A DNA stretch of 28,585 nt, taken from the IMG/VR virus record IMGVR_UViG_3300034152_000126, positions 1-28,585 of that record; one strand, given 5' to 3'. The stretch is from a virus. A program made the position numbers and the translations under genes. Under the pieces are notes generated by a model. It did not search any database and was not told the DNA's origin. It saw nothing but the letters and a program-made list of their open reading frames with translations. Each line of letters begins with the position of its first letter. The first letter of the stretch is position 1. Below are positions 28,523-28,585 of the stretch, in pieces.

Positions 28523-28585
28523 TGGAGATCGGAGAAGTTATCAACCTCCTGATGCAGCACCAGAACAAAGCGGCCGGCGCCTTGG
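28522..28585 (+). CDS. Start of a gene cut by the window end
   Basis: ATG 28522 overlaps the previous stop and AAGGAGAAG lies just upstream. The 21 visible codons begin MEIGEVINLLMQHQNKAAG and run off the edge, so the product cannot be identified. Confidence 0.5.
   Translation, partial: MEIGEVINLLMQHQNKAAGAL

Noticed and set aside
1-28585. Circular genome with terminal overlap
   Set aside because: The last bases of the window do not repeat the first ones; the only repeat of the start is internal at 1689-1807.

Overview
The window reads as a contig from a tailed double-stranded DNA phage with an HK97-type capsid and a long tail (siphovirus-like). Every supported gene is on the + strand. From about position 2076 to the end the DNA has a very strong purine/G bias on the coding strand: the 60 bases starting at 2521 hold 31 G and 4 C, whereas the 60 bases starting at 721 hold 19 G and 16 C. 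This bias keeps the opposite strand free of stop codons and produces many long antisense open frames that are not genes. A secreted protein with an outer-membrane-like end, and a CHAP-like lysin with no visible wall-binding domain, point weakly to a Gram-negative host. I found no integrase, tRNA or CRISPR, so lifestyle is undecided.

Layout. (a) 1-2079: a compositionally different block of small phage-type accessory genes (two small Cys-containing proteins, a methyltransferase-like protein, an 'MKYRKKP' protein). It contains three stem-loops that look like integron attC sites and a 119-bp direct repeat whose right end falls on the attC crossover box. (b) 2076-4303: a sigma-region-4-like DNA-binding protein, a ParB-like protein and a glycosyltransferase-like protein resembling those of phage DNA-hypermodification clusters. 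(c) 4392-11490: packaging and head genes, namely terminase small and large subunits, a portal fused to a MuF-like domain, a prohead protease with an extra domain, and the major capsid protein. (d) 11610-20951: connectors, a tail terminator fused to an adhesion-like domain, tail tube, two overlapping assembly chaperones, tape measure, a discoidin-domain distal tail protein and a large tail-tip protein. (e) 20961-23211: lysis and membrane genes, with a long GA/G polypurine tract. (f) 23212-28585: a promoter/operator region followed by an ArdC-like antirestriction protein, a Cys-rich protein, a candidate recombination protein, a Cas4-like Fe-S nuclease and small unknown genes.

How the parts fit. 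Late genes lie in the classic packaging-head-tail-lysis order, with many ATGA/GTGA overlaps that imply translational coupling. Two groups may defend phage DNA from the host: the ParB/glycosyltransferase pair (base modification) and ArdC (antirestriction). The Cas4-like nuclease and the protein before it may form a recombination pair. Stem-loops built on a shared GGGGGAGAG-type arm recur between transcription blocks and are candidate RNA-processing or termination signals. The best candidates for something new are the attC-like cassette block joined to a phage genome, the adhesion/tail-terminator fusion, and the stem-loop family with one possibly bistable leader.
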